Below are positions 24,208 through 32,080 of a DNA stretch of 39,981 nt, one piece after another. A program made the translations under genes and the position numbers. Positions within the stretch are counted from its first letter, which is position 1. Every line of letters starts with the position of its first letter. The notes beneath the pieces were generated by a model. It had not been told where the DNA came from. It saw only the letters and a list, made by a program, of their open reading frames with translations, and made no database searches. The DNA comes from Dehalococcoidia bacterium (lineage in GTDB: Bacteria > Chloroflexota > Dehalococcoidia > Lucifugimonadales > UBA1123): positions 1-39,981 of the forward strand of contig VXRN01000073.1 of NCBI GenBank assembly GCA_009838465.1, read 5' to 3'.

Positions 24208-25347
24208 ATGAAGATAACCGGAATAAAGACCAACATTTTCTCCTCGCAGCACAGGAACGCCAAGCGTAACTGGCTTGTACTGCGCCTCCAGACCGACGAG
24301 GGCATCGAGGGCATTGGCGAGGCATCTATGCTCTCCTACGATCCCCTCGTAGCGAGCCTGCTGGAAGCCTGGACGGATCATTACCTTGTCGGCAAAGATC
24401 CCATGGCCCACGAGCTCCATTGGATGCGTATGCACCAGGACAATGCCGACCGCGGCGGACGGCTTTTCTCCACCGCCCTCTCAGGCATAGACATCGCGCT
24501 CTGGGACCTCAAGGGCAAGGCGCTCGGTGTCCCCGTTTACCAACTGCTCGGAGGCCCAATCCGCGACAGAATCAGGGTCTATGCCAACGGCTGGTACACC
24601 AACCCCGGCTCTCCGGAACAAAACGCTGAAGAAGCCCTTCGAGTTGTAGAGATGGGCTACACCGCCATGAAATTCGACCCCTTCGGCCAGCACAACTATT
24701 ACACCATCTCCCCCGAGGAGGCCCAGCTCGCCGAGGACAGGGTGGCCGCTGTCCGCGAGGCCGTAGGTCCCAACGTCGAGATACTCGTCGAAGTCCACGC
24801 GAAGTTCAACGTCCACACTGCCATCCACCTTGGCCAGCGTCTGGAGAAGTACCGCCCCTTCTGGTTCGAGGAACCCGTCTCCCAGGAAAACGTAGGAGAG
24901 ATGGCGCAGGTCAGACAGCACGTCAACATCCCCATAGCCACCGGGGAGCGTCTATACCTCAAGTTCCCGTTCTACGAACTTGTCAAAGCCGACGCCGTGG
25001 ACATCCTCCAGCCCGATATGTGCAACGCAGGCGGCATCACCGAGCTCAAGAAGATAGCCGCCATCGCCGAACCCAGGCACGTGCTCATGGCTCCGCATAA
25101 CACCAACTCTGCCGTCGGAACGGTCGCCAGCTTCCATCTTGATGCCGCCACTCCCAACTTCCTGATTCAGGAATACCACGCCGAGTTCTACGAACCCCAC
25201 TACTTCGAGGTATTCGACGGTCTGCCCCGACAGAAAGACGGCTACGTGGACATTCCCACAAGCCCGGGCCTCGGTCTCACATTCAACGAAGACGTAGTGA
25301 ACGCACACCCTTATCTGCCGCTCACGCCCGGCGAAAGGGGGATATAG
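24208..25347 (+). CDS. Enolase-superfamily dehydratase (galactonate dehydratase-like)
   Basis: This 379-residue mandelate racemase/MLE-family enzyme starts MKITGIKTNIFSSQHRN. Barrel motifs are GYTAMKFDPFG (catalytic Lys side), ILVEVHAKF (first metal Glu), PFWFEEPVSQEN (second), IPIATGERLYLK (third) and LMAPHNTNSAVGT with the catalytic His. The HNTNS block is like D-galactonate-type sugar-acid dehydratases. I choose the ATG at 24208 over the in-frame TTG at 24196 because family proteins begin with MKI. Its stop codon shares one base with the GTG start of tsaD, an odd pairing of a sugar catabolic gene with an essential tRNA modification gene. It is diverged from the dehydratase at 7273. Confidence 0.9.
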   Translation: MKITGIKTNIFSSQHRNAKRNWLVLRLQTDEGIEGIGEASMLSYDPLVASLLEAWTDHYLVGKDPMAHELHWMRMHQDNADRGGRLFSTALSGIDIALWDLKGKALGVPVYQLLGGPIRDRIRVYANGWYTNPGSPEQNAEEALRVVEMGYTAMKFDPFGQHNYYTISPEEAQLAEDRVAAVREAVGPNVEILVEVHAKFNVHTAIHLGQRLEKYRPFWFEEPVSQENVGEMAQVRQHVNIPIATGERLYLKFPFYELVKADAVDILQPDMCNAGGITELKKIAAIAEPRHVLMAPHNTNSAVGTVASFHLDAATPNFLIQEYHAEFYEPHYFEVFDGLPRQKDGYVDIPTSPGLGLTFNEDVVNAHPYLPLTPGERGI

Positions 25348-26375
25348 TGAAGATCCTCGGAATAGAGACATCCTGCGACGAGACCGCCGCCGCCGTCATC
25401 GAGGATGGGCGACACATCGTCTCCAACGTCGTCGCCACACAGGTCGAGATGCACGCTAAGTATGGCGGCATCGTCCCGGAAATCGCCTCCCGTGAACACA
25501 TGCGAGCCTTGCTTCCTGTAGTGGACAGCGCGCTCGAACAGGCGGGTATGGAACTCCCCGAACTCGACGGAGTAGCCGTGACCCACGGACCCGGACTCGC
25601 CGGCGCGCTGCTTGTAGGCGTCAACACCGCCAAGGGCCTTGCCCTCTCACACAACCTCCCCTTCATCGGCATCAATCACCTCGAAGGCCACGTTTACGCC
25701 GCGTGGCTCGAGGAAGGCGTTGACCCCGAAGCACGCCCAGGCTTCCCCCTGATGTGCCTGATAACCTCCGGCGGTCACACAGACCTCATCCTCATGGAGG
25801 GACACGGGATTTACAAGCTCATTGGCAGAACCCGCGACGACGCCGCAGGAGAAGCGTTCGACAAGGCCGCGCGCGTCCTCGGACTCGGCTTCCCGGGCGG
25901 CCCTGAAATCCAGCGAGTTGCCGAGAGTGCGGTCGGGCTAGAACCCGATCTGCCGCGGCCCAGGATAAGAAACTCGCTCGACTTCAGCTTCAGCGGACTC
26001 AAGACCGCCGTCCTCCGCCGAGCCGAACTCAAGGGAATGTACCCCCCGCCCGAAGAAAGCGAACTGGATCCCGCCGAGGTCTCCGAGGTTGCCAACGCCT
26101 TCCAGGAGGCCATAGTTGACTCCATGGTGCTCCGCACGATGGATGCGATCAGGAAGTACCGTGTCAACGGTATTATTCTGGGTGGTGGAGTAGCCGCCAA
26201 CTCCCGCCTGCGTCAGAAGATGACCGAAGAGTCCCCCGTAGAAGTAATAGTCCCTCGCCCCGGCCTGTGTACCGACAACGGTGCGATGATAGGCGCCGCT
26301 GCCTTCTTCTCGCTCGACAGGGGCAGCGCGTTCCAGTGGGACCTCGACGTCATCCCCAGCCTCAGACTCGGCTAG
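25347..26375 (+). CDS. tsaD: tRNA N6-adenosine threonylcarbamoyltransferase TsaD
   Basis: TsaD transfers the threonylcarbamoyl group to A37 of tRNAs that read ANN codons, acting with TsaB, TsaC and TsaE. The ASKHA fold begins ILGIETSCDETAAAVIEDG. Metal-binding histidines H111 and H115 lie in NHLEGHVYA, followed by ITSGGHTDLILM, DDAAGEAFDKAARVLGLGFPG and SFSGLKTAVLR. The ATP-site block GGGVAANSRLR is near the end. At 342 residues it has the standard length. The start is a GTG overlapping the upstream stop by one base, so translation is coupled. Confidence 0.97.
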   Translation: MKILGIETSCDETAAAVIEDGRHIVSNVVATQVEMHAKYGGIVPEIASREHMRALLPVVDSALEQAGMELPELDGVAVTHGPGLAGALLVGVNTAKGLALSHNLPFIGINHLEGHVYAAWLEEGVDPEARPGFPLMCLITSGGHTDLILMEGHGIYKLIGRTRDDAAGEAFDKAARVLGLGFPGGPEIQRVAESAVGLEPDLPRPRIRNSLDFSFSGLKTAVLRRAELKGMYPPPEESELDPAEVSEVANAFQEAIVDSMVLRTMDAIRKYRVNGIILGGGVAANSRLRQKMTEESPVEVIVPRPGLCTDNGAMIGAAAFFSLDRGSAFQWDLDVIPSLRLG

Positions 26376-26413
26376 CACTACACTGACAATTCTCGTTATT
26401 CGTATTTTGAAAA

Positions 26414-26446
26414 TCCCCTCTCCCGAAGGGTTAGGGTTAGGGTGAA
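26414..26446 (+). repeat. CCCTCTCCC-type dispersed repeat, short copy
   Basis: CCCCTCTCCCGAAGGG is followed by TTAGGGTTAGGGTGAAC. The hairpin is shortened compared with other copies. Confidence 0.65.
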
Positions 26447-26457
26447 CTTAACTCAGT

Positions 26458-26482
26458 CATTCCCGCGAAAGCGGCAATCCAT
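26458..26482 (+). repeat. GNRA-hairpin dispersed repeat, truncated copy
   Basis: CATTCCCGCGAAAGCGG then CAATCCA matches the first hairpin of the longer copies and joins directly to the CAATCC end, lacking the middle part. Confidence 0.7.
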
Positions 26483-26485
26483 GCC

Positions 26486-27070
26486 CTAATGCAGCGACAG
26501 CCACTCATCCATGTTGTATGCTGACCGCCTCTTCTGACGGTACAGCGAATTGATGAACTCATAGACCTGTTTCGATTCCTTGTCATGATCGAATGACCAA
26601 TGTATCTCCGTGTCCCGCGCTCTGATGATCGCCGTAGGACGACCTCGAGCCGTTAAGCGGTCCACGATCAGGTAAGCCCCCATTGTCAGGATGATCAGCG
26701 GCACAGCAATCCGGGCAATGCTGTGCTCTATATATGAGAAGAGGATAAGACTCATGACTACCGACAACACCGCCCAGACATAGGGCCCAATCCCTTCGGG
26801 GAAGATCAACCTGACCGACACGGACTCCACGTCCTGAACTGAGATCATAGTAGTTTGGCGCCTGCCCTCTTCACCCGTAACGTGTATAACTCTGGTGGTG
26901 GTGAGCAACAGAGCACCCGGCTCACCGAAAGACCGACTCCCGCCCTGATCATCCGCATTCAACCTGTCCGAAACCCGTTCGCCATCCAGCAGAGCTATCT
27001 CGCCCAGGCCGACTTCCTCTAAATCCAACAAACTTTCCTCCGCTCTCGATTCACCTTTGGTCTCCGTCAC
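26486..27070 (-). CDS. Membrane protein with PH-like domain, unknown function
   Basis: This 194-residue protein begins with an acidic region (TKGESRAEESLLDLEEVGLG). The segment GALLLTTTRVIHVTGEEGRR, followed by TTMISVQDVESVSV, resembles the strands of bacterial PH-like domains, which often contain LTxxRVI. Two hydrophobic helices follow near 98-113 and 118-137, then a soluble end with EFINSLYRQKRRSAYNMDEW. I do not recognise a named family. It is transcribed alone, divergent from the first D-TA-like gene, and separated from tsaD by two repeats. Confidence 0.7.
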   Translation of the reverse strand: MTETKGESRAEESLLDLEEVGLGEIALLDGERVSDRLNADDQGGSRSFGEPGALLLTTTRVIHVTGEEGRRQTTMISVQDVESVSVRLIFPEGIGPYVWAVLSVVMSLILFSYIEHSIARIAVPLIILTMGAYLIVDRLTARGRPTAIIRARDTEIHWSFDHDKESKQVYEFINSLYRQKRRSAYNMDEWLSLH

Positions 27071-27182
27071 ACTGGTAAATTCCCGCCTCTTATGTTATGA
27101 CAGTTTACGCATCGCATGATAGCTCATGTGAGATGAGAATCGCGCGATGCTTCGACACACCCCCAGACTACCGGAGAACGAT

Positions 27183-28238
27183 ATGGAACGCCCGATTATG
27201 AAGCCGATAGGCACGCCCGCGGAGGAACTGGACACTCCGTCCCTGGTCGTGGAACTGTCCGCGCTCGAGTCCAACATCAATCACTTCCACAGCCGCTTTT
27301 TGGATTCTCAAGGCCCAAAACTACGGCCTCACCTCCAGTCCCACCTGTCGCCCGCCATAGCACATATGCAGCTCCGCGCCCCCGGAACCGTCGGCGGAGC
27401 CGCCGTCTCGACGCTCGGCCAGGCGGAGATATTCGCCCAGCACGGCATTGACGACATTCTCATCACCAATCTAGCCGTTACCGCTTCCAAGGTTTCCAGG
27501 GCTGCCGCTCTCGCAAAGCGAATTGGCCTCACCATCGGAGCCGACAGCCGCCGCAACATCTCTGATTTGGGTACGGCGGCAACCTCAGCCGGCTCCGAAA
27601 TAGCCGTCCTGATCGTCGTCCGAGGCGAGTCCGACTTCCTCGGTGTATCTCCAGGAGACGCGCCTGCCCTGGCCGGGATCGTATCCGACACGCCAGGACT
27701 CAGTTTCGCTGGACTGATGTCCTCGAATTCCGGTTCGCTGCTGGACGCGCTCTCAAACTGCGCGGATGAAGGCATTGAATCCCCATCCGCAGCATTGACC
27801 TTGGACGAGATAACTAGCGCTCCGGCGTCCCTGGCAGGAATTACCGAGATGATAGCTGGCTCATACGCCCTCATGGACGCCGCGAACTTGGGCCTCATGT
27901 CCGAACTCCGCCCCGCCGCCAGGATCCTCACCACCGTAATGACCCACCAGGACGAGGGCCTGGTCTGGCTCGACGCCGGACAAAAGGCCACCAGCATAGA
28001 CACGGGACTGCCGTTGGTAGATGGGATTTCCGGCGCGACCGTCAGCCGCATGAGCGCCGAGCACGGCGGCATGGTTCTCGAAGCAGGCGCAAGCTGGGAC
28101 ATTGACCTCGGCAGCAAGGTCTGGCTCATCCCCCACAGCATAGCCAACACCGTCAACGTTTACGACTTCATCCACGCCACACGAGACGGCAAACTCGAAG
28201 CCGTCTGGGAAGTATCCGCCCGCGGCCGCTACGACTAG
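27183..28238 (+). CDS. D-threonine aldolase / alanine racemase-fold protein lacking the PLP lysine
   Basis: This 351-residue protein has the fold-type III PLP barrel and the C-terminal beta domain of the D-threonine aldolase family. It opens with ELDTPSLVVELSALESNI. Members normally read RPHxKTHK at the cofactor lysine, but here the sequence is LRPHLQSHLSPAIA, with glutamine at residue 52 in place of the lysine. The metal motif near the end, usually PNHVCPTVN, reads IPHSIANTVN, so His and Cys are displaced or lost. EHG is kept. It may be a pseudoenzyme or have another chemistry. GGAG lies 6 bp before the ATG. A better-conserved paralogue follows 144 bp downstream. Confidence 0.8.
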   Translation: MERPIMKPIGTPAEELDTPSLVVELSALESNINHFHSRFLDSQGPKLRPHLQSHLSPAIAHMQLRAPGTVGGAAVSTLGQAEIFAQHGIDDILITNLAVTASKVSRAAALAKRIGLTIGADSRRNISDLGTAATSAGSEIAVLIVVRGESDFLGVSPGDAPALAGIVSDTPGLSFAGLMSSNSGSLLDALSNCADEGIESPSAALTLDEITSAPASLAGITEMIAGSYALMDAANLGLMSELRPAARILTTVMTHQDEGLVWLDAGQKATSIDTGLPLVDGISGATVSRMSAEHGGMVLEAGASWDIDLGSKVWLIPHSIANTVNVYDFIHATRDGKLEAVWEVSARGRYD

Positions 28239-28251
28239 ATATCGAAAAATG

Positions 28252-28292
28252 CCCTCTCCCTCGATGGGAGAGGGCTAGGGTGAGGGTGAACT
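28252..28292 (+). repeat. CCCTCTCCC-type dispersed repeat, well-preserved copy
   Basis: A perfect 9-bp hairpin CCCTCTCCC-TCGAT-GGGAGAGGG is followed by CTAGGGTGAGGGTGAAC. It lies between the two D-TA-like genes. Confidence 0.85.
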
Positions 28293-28382
28293 ACAACTCA
28301 GCCATTCTCGAAATCGCCAACCTGCCCATCCTGTAAACACCAACATCCCGCAAATCCTGATTCAGACAGAGAGGCAACTAAA

Positions 28383-29483
28383 ATGACCACGCAACCTCCC
28401 GCCATCGGAACACCCCTATCCGAACTCGACACACCCGCCCTACTCGTTGACCTCGACGCGCTCGAGCACAACTTCGCGCATATCTCCGAACTGTACGCCG
28501 ACTCCGTGTGCAAGATGCGCGAGCACGCCAAGAACATAAAGACGCCCGCGATCCTGCACAAGCAGATTGAGGCAGGCGGCACCGTCGGCGGCGTATGCGC
28601 TGCCAAGGTCGCCGAGGCTGAGGTCATGGTCGAGGGAGGCATCAAGGACATCCTCATCACTAGTCAGGTCGTCACCCCCGACAAGATAGCCCGCGTCTGC
28701 TCCCTCTCCCGCGAAGCCGACACCAAGGTCGCCATAGACGACGAGCGCAACCTCAGGCTCATATCCTCCATATCCGACCGCGCGGACACAGACGTGGGCG
28801 TCCTCATAGAGGTCAACACATCCATGGACCGTGCCGGAATACGCCGGACCGAACAGGGCATCAACCTCGCCCGTCTCGCCACAGACCTCCCCGGAGTCAC
28901 CTTCAGGGGCGTAATGAGTCACCAGTCCATAAGCGGAGACCCGGACACAGAGACCCGCTTCAGCGAGGGCCGACGCTGGATGCAGATGTGCGTTGACGTT
29001 GGGAACGCCATCGAGGACGCCGGAATCCCCGTCGAGATAGTCTCCACTGGCGAGACCTTCACCATAGACGTCGCCCCCGGAATGTCCGAAGTCACCGAAG
29101 TGCAGGGCGGCACCTACGCCCTGATGAACACCACAAGCGCCTACATGGAAGACTTCCAGTTCGCGGCGAAGATTCTGACCACCGTCATCAGCCGCCCCTC
29201 AGACCACATCGCCATAGGCGACGTAGGTTACCGCGCCCTCGCCGCTCCCAACGGCGTCCTCCCCTCCGTCGAGGGTCACGACGATATTGAAGTTGACTCC
29301 CTCGCCCCCGACCACATCATCCTCAAATCCCAGGACGCCATGCCCCTCAGAGTAGGCGACCAGTTCCTCCTCCTCAGCGCCCAGCAGGACATCCTCGTCA
29401 ACCGCTGGGACCGCTTCATAGGAGTCCGCAACGGCCTAGTCGAATCCGTCTGGCCCATCCTTGCCCGCGGATGCCACCACTAA
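28383..29483 (+). CDS. D-threonine aldolase-like PLP enzyme (alanine racemase N-terminal domain)
   Basis: This 366-residue paralogue of the preceding gene has the start ELDTPALLVDLDALEHNF. The expected PLP lysine is kept as K50 in REHAKNIKTPAI. Further blocks are GGTVGGVCAAKVAEAEVM and GGIKDILITSQVV, then IDVAPGMSEVTEVQGGTYAL. The C-terminal metal motif is changed: the HxC positions read SAQQDILVNRWD, that is Gln and Asp by gap-free alignment. The substrate is probably a beta-hydroxy amino acid or related D-amino acid, but metal use is uncertain. AGAGG lies 8 bp before the ATG. It overlaps or abuts the methyltransferase gene downstream. Confidence 0.85.
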   Translation: MTTQPPAIGTPLSELDTPALLVDLDALEHNFAHISELYADSVCKMREHAKNIKTPAILHKQIEAGGTVGGVCAAKVAEAEVMVEGGIKDILITSQVVTPDKIARVCSLSREADTKVAIDDERNLRLISSISDRADTDVGVLIEVNTSMDRAGIRRTEQGINLARLATDLPGVTFRGVMSHQSISGDPDTETRFSEGRRWMQMCVDVGNAIEDAGIPVEIVSTGETFTIDVAPGMSEVTEVQGGTYALMNTTSAYMEDFQFAAKILTTVISRPSDHIAIGDVGYRALAAPNGVLPSVEGHDDIEVDSLAPDHIILKSQDAMPLRVGDQFLLLSAQQDILVNRWDRFIGVRNGLVESVWPILARGCHH

Positions 29484-29485
29484 AG

Positions 29486-30109
29486 ATGGAATACGACAAA
29501 CTCAGCAAGCGCCTCTTCGCCGCCTGGTACGACCTTCTCAACTCCGGCGTCGAATCCCGCGTCATCCCATACCGCAGACTCACCGCCGGCCTCAGCCTCG
29601 GAAGGACCCTCGAAATCGGCGGCGGAACCGGTGCCAACATCCCATTCTATCCCCCTGGAGTACGGCTAATTACCGTCGAACCCAACCCCCACATGACCTG
29701 CCGCTTCATCAGAACATCCCAGGAAAGCCACGCCGACGCCACCGTCGTATCCGCCATAGGCGAGAACCTGCCCTTTGCAGACGACACATTCGACAGCGTA
29801 GTCACCACCCTCACCCTCTGAATGGTGAAAGACCTTGATCTCGTCGTGAGCGAGATACGCCGCACGCTACGGCCCGGAGGCCAGTTCCTCTTCTACGAAC
29901 ACGTCATATCCCAGGACAAGAGGGTAGGGCGGCTTCAGACCCTCGCCAACCCCATCTGGAAATTTGCCACCACCGGCTGCAACCTCGACAGGGACATAGT
30001 GAGCGCGATCAGGGACGCCGGCTTCCAGCGCATAGAACTTCGCCGTTTCTCCCTCTCCGTCGGCCTTCCCATCACCATTCCCAATATCGTCGGCACAGCC
30101 CACGCCTAG
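29486..30109 (+). CDS. SAM-dependent methyltransferase with one in-frame TGA (Sec candidate or nonsense mutation)
   Basis: The two halves form one class I methyltransferase when the TGA at 29819-29821 is read through. The first half has EYDKLSKRLFAAWYDLL, motif I TLEIGGGTGANIPFYP (41-56), LITVEPNPHM and IGENLPFADDTFDSVVTTLT. The second half has EIRRTLRPGGQFLFYEHVIS and ends at 30109. Relatives, as I recall, have cysteine in the segment TLVLCSV exactly where codon 112 is TGA. A perfect 6-bp hairpin, ATCTCG/CGAGAT at 29838-29856, follows about 16 nt later. No other frame damage is visible. It is either a selenoprotein or a recently broken gene. The ATG at 29486 lies just past the stop of the D-TA-like gene; an ATG at 29471 would overlap that gene. 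Confidence 0.7.
29838..29856 (+). promoter_or_regulatory. SECIS-like hairpin after the in-frame TGA
   Basis: ATCTCG (29838-29843) pairs with CGAGAT (29851-29856). A further U-G pair would leave a 5-nt loop CGTGA with G in second position. The loop begins about 23 nt after the TGA, inside the range recalled for bacterial SECIS elements. This is a by-eye match only. Confidence 0.4.
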
Positions 30110-30152
30110 TACCAAGTCCATGTGGAGATGCCATACTCCATTAACGGGCCGT

Positions 30153-30211
30153 CATTCCCGCGAAAGCGGGAACCCCGAAGGGCTCGCCGCTCGGCAATCC
30201 AGGGGTTGGGG
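30153..30211 (+). repeat. GNRA-hairpin dispersed repeat, copy 3
   Basis: CATTCCCGC-GAAA-GCGGGAA is followed by CCCCGAAGGGCTCGCCGCTC and GGCAATCCAGGGG. It lies between the convergent methyltransferase and glutamine-synthetase-like genes. Confidence 0.88.
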
Positions 30212-30246
30212 CAGTCCGAGTATGTCAAGAACAACTGGACTCTGTA

Positions 30247-31629
30247 CTAGATCCGCTCGAAGTATCGCACCCGCTCCCAGTCCGTCACCGCTCTCCGGTA
30301 CGCCTCCGCCTCCGTCGAGTAGAAGTGAGCGTAATGCTCCACCACGTCCGCTCCGAACGCCGACCGCGCCAACTCGCTTCCCGCGAAACCCTCCACCGCC
30401 TCATCAAGGCCGCCGGGCAGCGTCGCCACATCCGACGCCGAGTAAACGTCCCCCATGTATGCCGCTGGCGGTTCTATCCTCCCCTCGATGCCCGCCAGGC
30501 CCGATGCGATGACCGCCGAGTACGCCAGGTACGGGTTCACGTCCGCCCCCGGGATCCGGCACTCTATCCGCAGACTCGCTCCTGAGCCGACAACCCGGAA
30601 CCCCGCCGTGCGGTTGTCTGGCGACCACGCTGTCGCGGTTGGAGCCCAGCTGCCCGCCTGGAACCGCTTATAAGAGTTGACCGTAGGCGCATAGCACACC
30701 ATAAACTCCGGCACGTACCGCATCCATCCTCCCAGGAACCACCGGAACACGTCCGAACACGCAATCCCAGTAAGTTCCCCGTCACCAGAAAATGCGTTAC
30801 TCAACAGGCCGTCCTTCACCTGCCACAGACTCACATGAAGATGCGAGCTGGACCCCGCCTGTTCCGCGTCCGGCTTCGCCATAAAAGTGACACTCGCCCC
30901 AAGTTGCTCCGAAACCTCTTTCACCGCCTGCTTCAGGACAGCGTGCCTGTCCGCCATATCCAGCACGGGCGCGTAACGGATGTTCAGTTCATGCTGACCC
31001 CGCCCGAACTCCCCCTTCGTGGACTCCACCGGCACCCCCGACGCCGCTAGGTGACGACGGTACGCACCGTTCAGGTCCTCCGACCGCGTTCCTTGCAGCA
31101 GGTTATAGTCCTCCAGGTACCACCCCGTCTCCCGCAGCCCTCGATACCCGCTCTGAGCGGCCTCCATGTACGAAGTCCGAAACTGGTAATACTCCAACTC
31201 AGACCCCGCCATCGCCTCGAACCCCGCGTCTCGCAGCCGCTCCACCTGCCCGCGCAGAATCGAGCGCGGCGCAACTTCCACCGGCTCGTGACTCGGCTCC
31301 AGTTCCGCGTCGCATATCACCAGCGCCGTCCGGTCCAGCCAGGACAACTTCCGCATCGTCCCCAGGTCCGGCGCTAGGTGAACGTCCCCATAGCCAAGCT
31401 CCCAGTTCGAGAACTTATACCCCGACACCGGCTCCATCTCCATATCCACCGTGAAGAGATAGTCGCAGGCATGAGTCCCGCCTGCCACGTCCGTCAGAAA
31501 GAACGAGGCATCCAGCCGCTTCCCCATCAGCCGCCCGTACAAGTCAGGAAAAGCCAGGATCACCGTATCAATCGAACCATCCGCCACCGCGGTCCGCAGC
31601 CCCTCGACATCCAACATTCCCCTTTTCAT
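30247..31629 (-). CDS. Glutamine synthetase family protein (gamma-glutamyl ligase)
   Basis: This 460-residue enzyme has the GS barrel. Visible are VILAFPDLYGRLMGKRLD at the N-terminus, AGSELEYYQF (metal Glu), STKGEFGRGQHELNIRY (metal Glu and His), GSSSHLHVSLW (metal His), PTVNSYKRF, NRTAGFRVVG (substrate Arg) and LRIECRIPGADVNPYLAYSA. It may be a true glutamine synthetase relative or a glutamate-amine ligase of the PuuA or GlnA3/4 kind; the amine is unknown. A tyrosine (MGDVYSAS) stands near the place of the adenylylated Tyr of classic GlnA. I start at 31629 because GGAGG ends 5 bp before it; the earlier ATG at 31641 is part of that ribosome site. It is divergent from argC. Confidence 0.88.
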   Translation of the reverse strand: MKRGMLDVEGLRTAVADGSIDTVILAFPDLYGRLMGKRLDASFFLTDVAGGTHACDYLFTVDMEMEPVSGYKFSNWELGYGDVHLAPDLGTMRKLSWLDRTALVICDAELEPSHEPVEVAPRSILRGQVERLRDAGFEAMAGSELEYYQFRTSYMEAAQSGYRGLRETGWYLEDYNLLQGTRSEDLNGAYRRHLAASGVPVESTKGEFGRGQHELNIRYAPVLDMADRHAVLKQAVKEVSEQLGASVTFMAKPDAEQAGSSSHLHVSLWQVKDGLLSNAFSGDGELTGIACSDVFRWFLGGWMRYVPEFMVCYAPTVNSYKRFQAGSWAPTATAWSPDNRTAGFRVVGSGASLRIECRIPGADVNPYLAYSAVIASGLAGIEGRIEPPAAYMGDVYSASDVATLPGGLDEAVEGFAGSELARSAFGADVVEHYAHFYSTEAEAYRRAVTDWERVRYFERI

Positions 31630-31880
31630 AATCGCCTCCATTAACGCGTCGGTTGCCTATCTTACCCTAATTGATTCTAAACACTCTGAGGTCAGTAGCG
31701 TATTCACGAGACTTATGTAATTTTCTTATTCACGCCGCCACTAGACGAACATACATTCCGTCCGCTACAATATACCCATGAAAAACGACATTTCGGCCAC
31801 TCAATACATAAACACAAGGTTATAGTATGAAGAATTCGCAAGCCCCGAAGAATTCTTATGTAGCTAAACTCAGGCAATCT

Positions 31881-31943
31881 CAGGTGAAACTCTGGTGACT
31901 TTTTCACCTGTTGCCACCAGTCGGTCCACCTGTTGCTCACCTG
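31881..31943. promoter_or_regulatory. Cluster of four CAGGTG/CACCTG boxes
   Basis: CAGGTGAAA (31881-31889) is mirrored by TTTCACCTG (31902-31910). CACCTG recurs at 31927 and 31938, 22 and 11 bp apart, which puts the copies on one face of the helix. CACCTGTTGC is an exact 10-bp direct repeat (31905 and 31927). This looks like a multi-site operator. Confidence 0.4.
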
Positions 31944-32009
31944 TACGATTATAAACCGATATATATGAGACCGCTGATATTCAGATGCGATTGATCTAGA
32001 TCATCGGCC

Positions 32010-32039
32010 TTGTATCATATGTTCCCACATCCCTATACT
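32010..32039 (+). promoter_or_regulatory. argC promoter candidate
   Basis: TTGTAT (32010-32015), an 18-bp spacer and TATACT (32034-32039) would start transcription about 35 bp before the argC GTG. The palindrome TGATCTAGATCA lies just upstream. Confidence 0.45.
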
Positions 32040-32080
32040 CATTGAAGAACAATTCAAAGCCCAGCGAAGGAGGCACATCG

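Larger units (their letters stand above)
31630..32080. promoter_or_regulatory. 451-bp divergent regulatory gap between GS-like gene and argC
   Basis: This A/T-rich stretch has no convincing gene. It carries the CACCTG boxes at 31881-31943, a 12-bp perfect palindrome TGATCTAGATCA at 31992-32003 and an argC promoter candidate at 32010-32039. A frame at 31713-31940 (minus) has unusual composition and no homology I recognise. Confidence 0.5.

Noticed and set aside
31713..31940. Possible 75-codon gene in the GS-argC gap
   Set aside because: It has odd Trp/Cys-rich composition, no ribosome site, and overlaps the CACCTG regulatory array.
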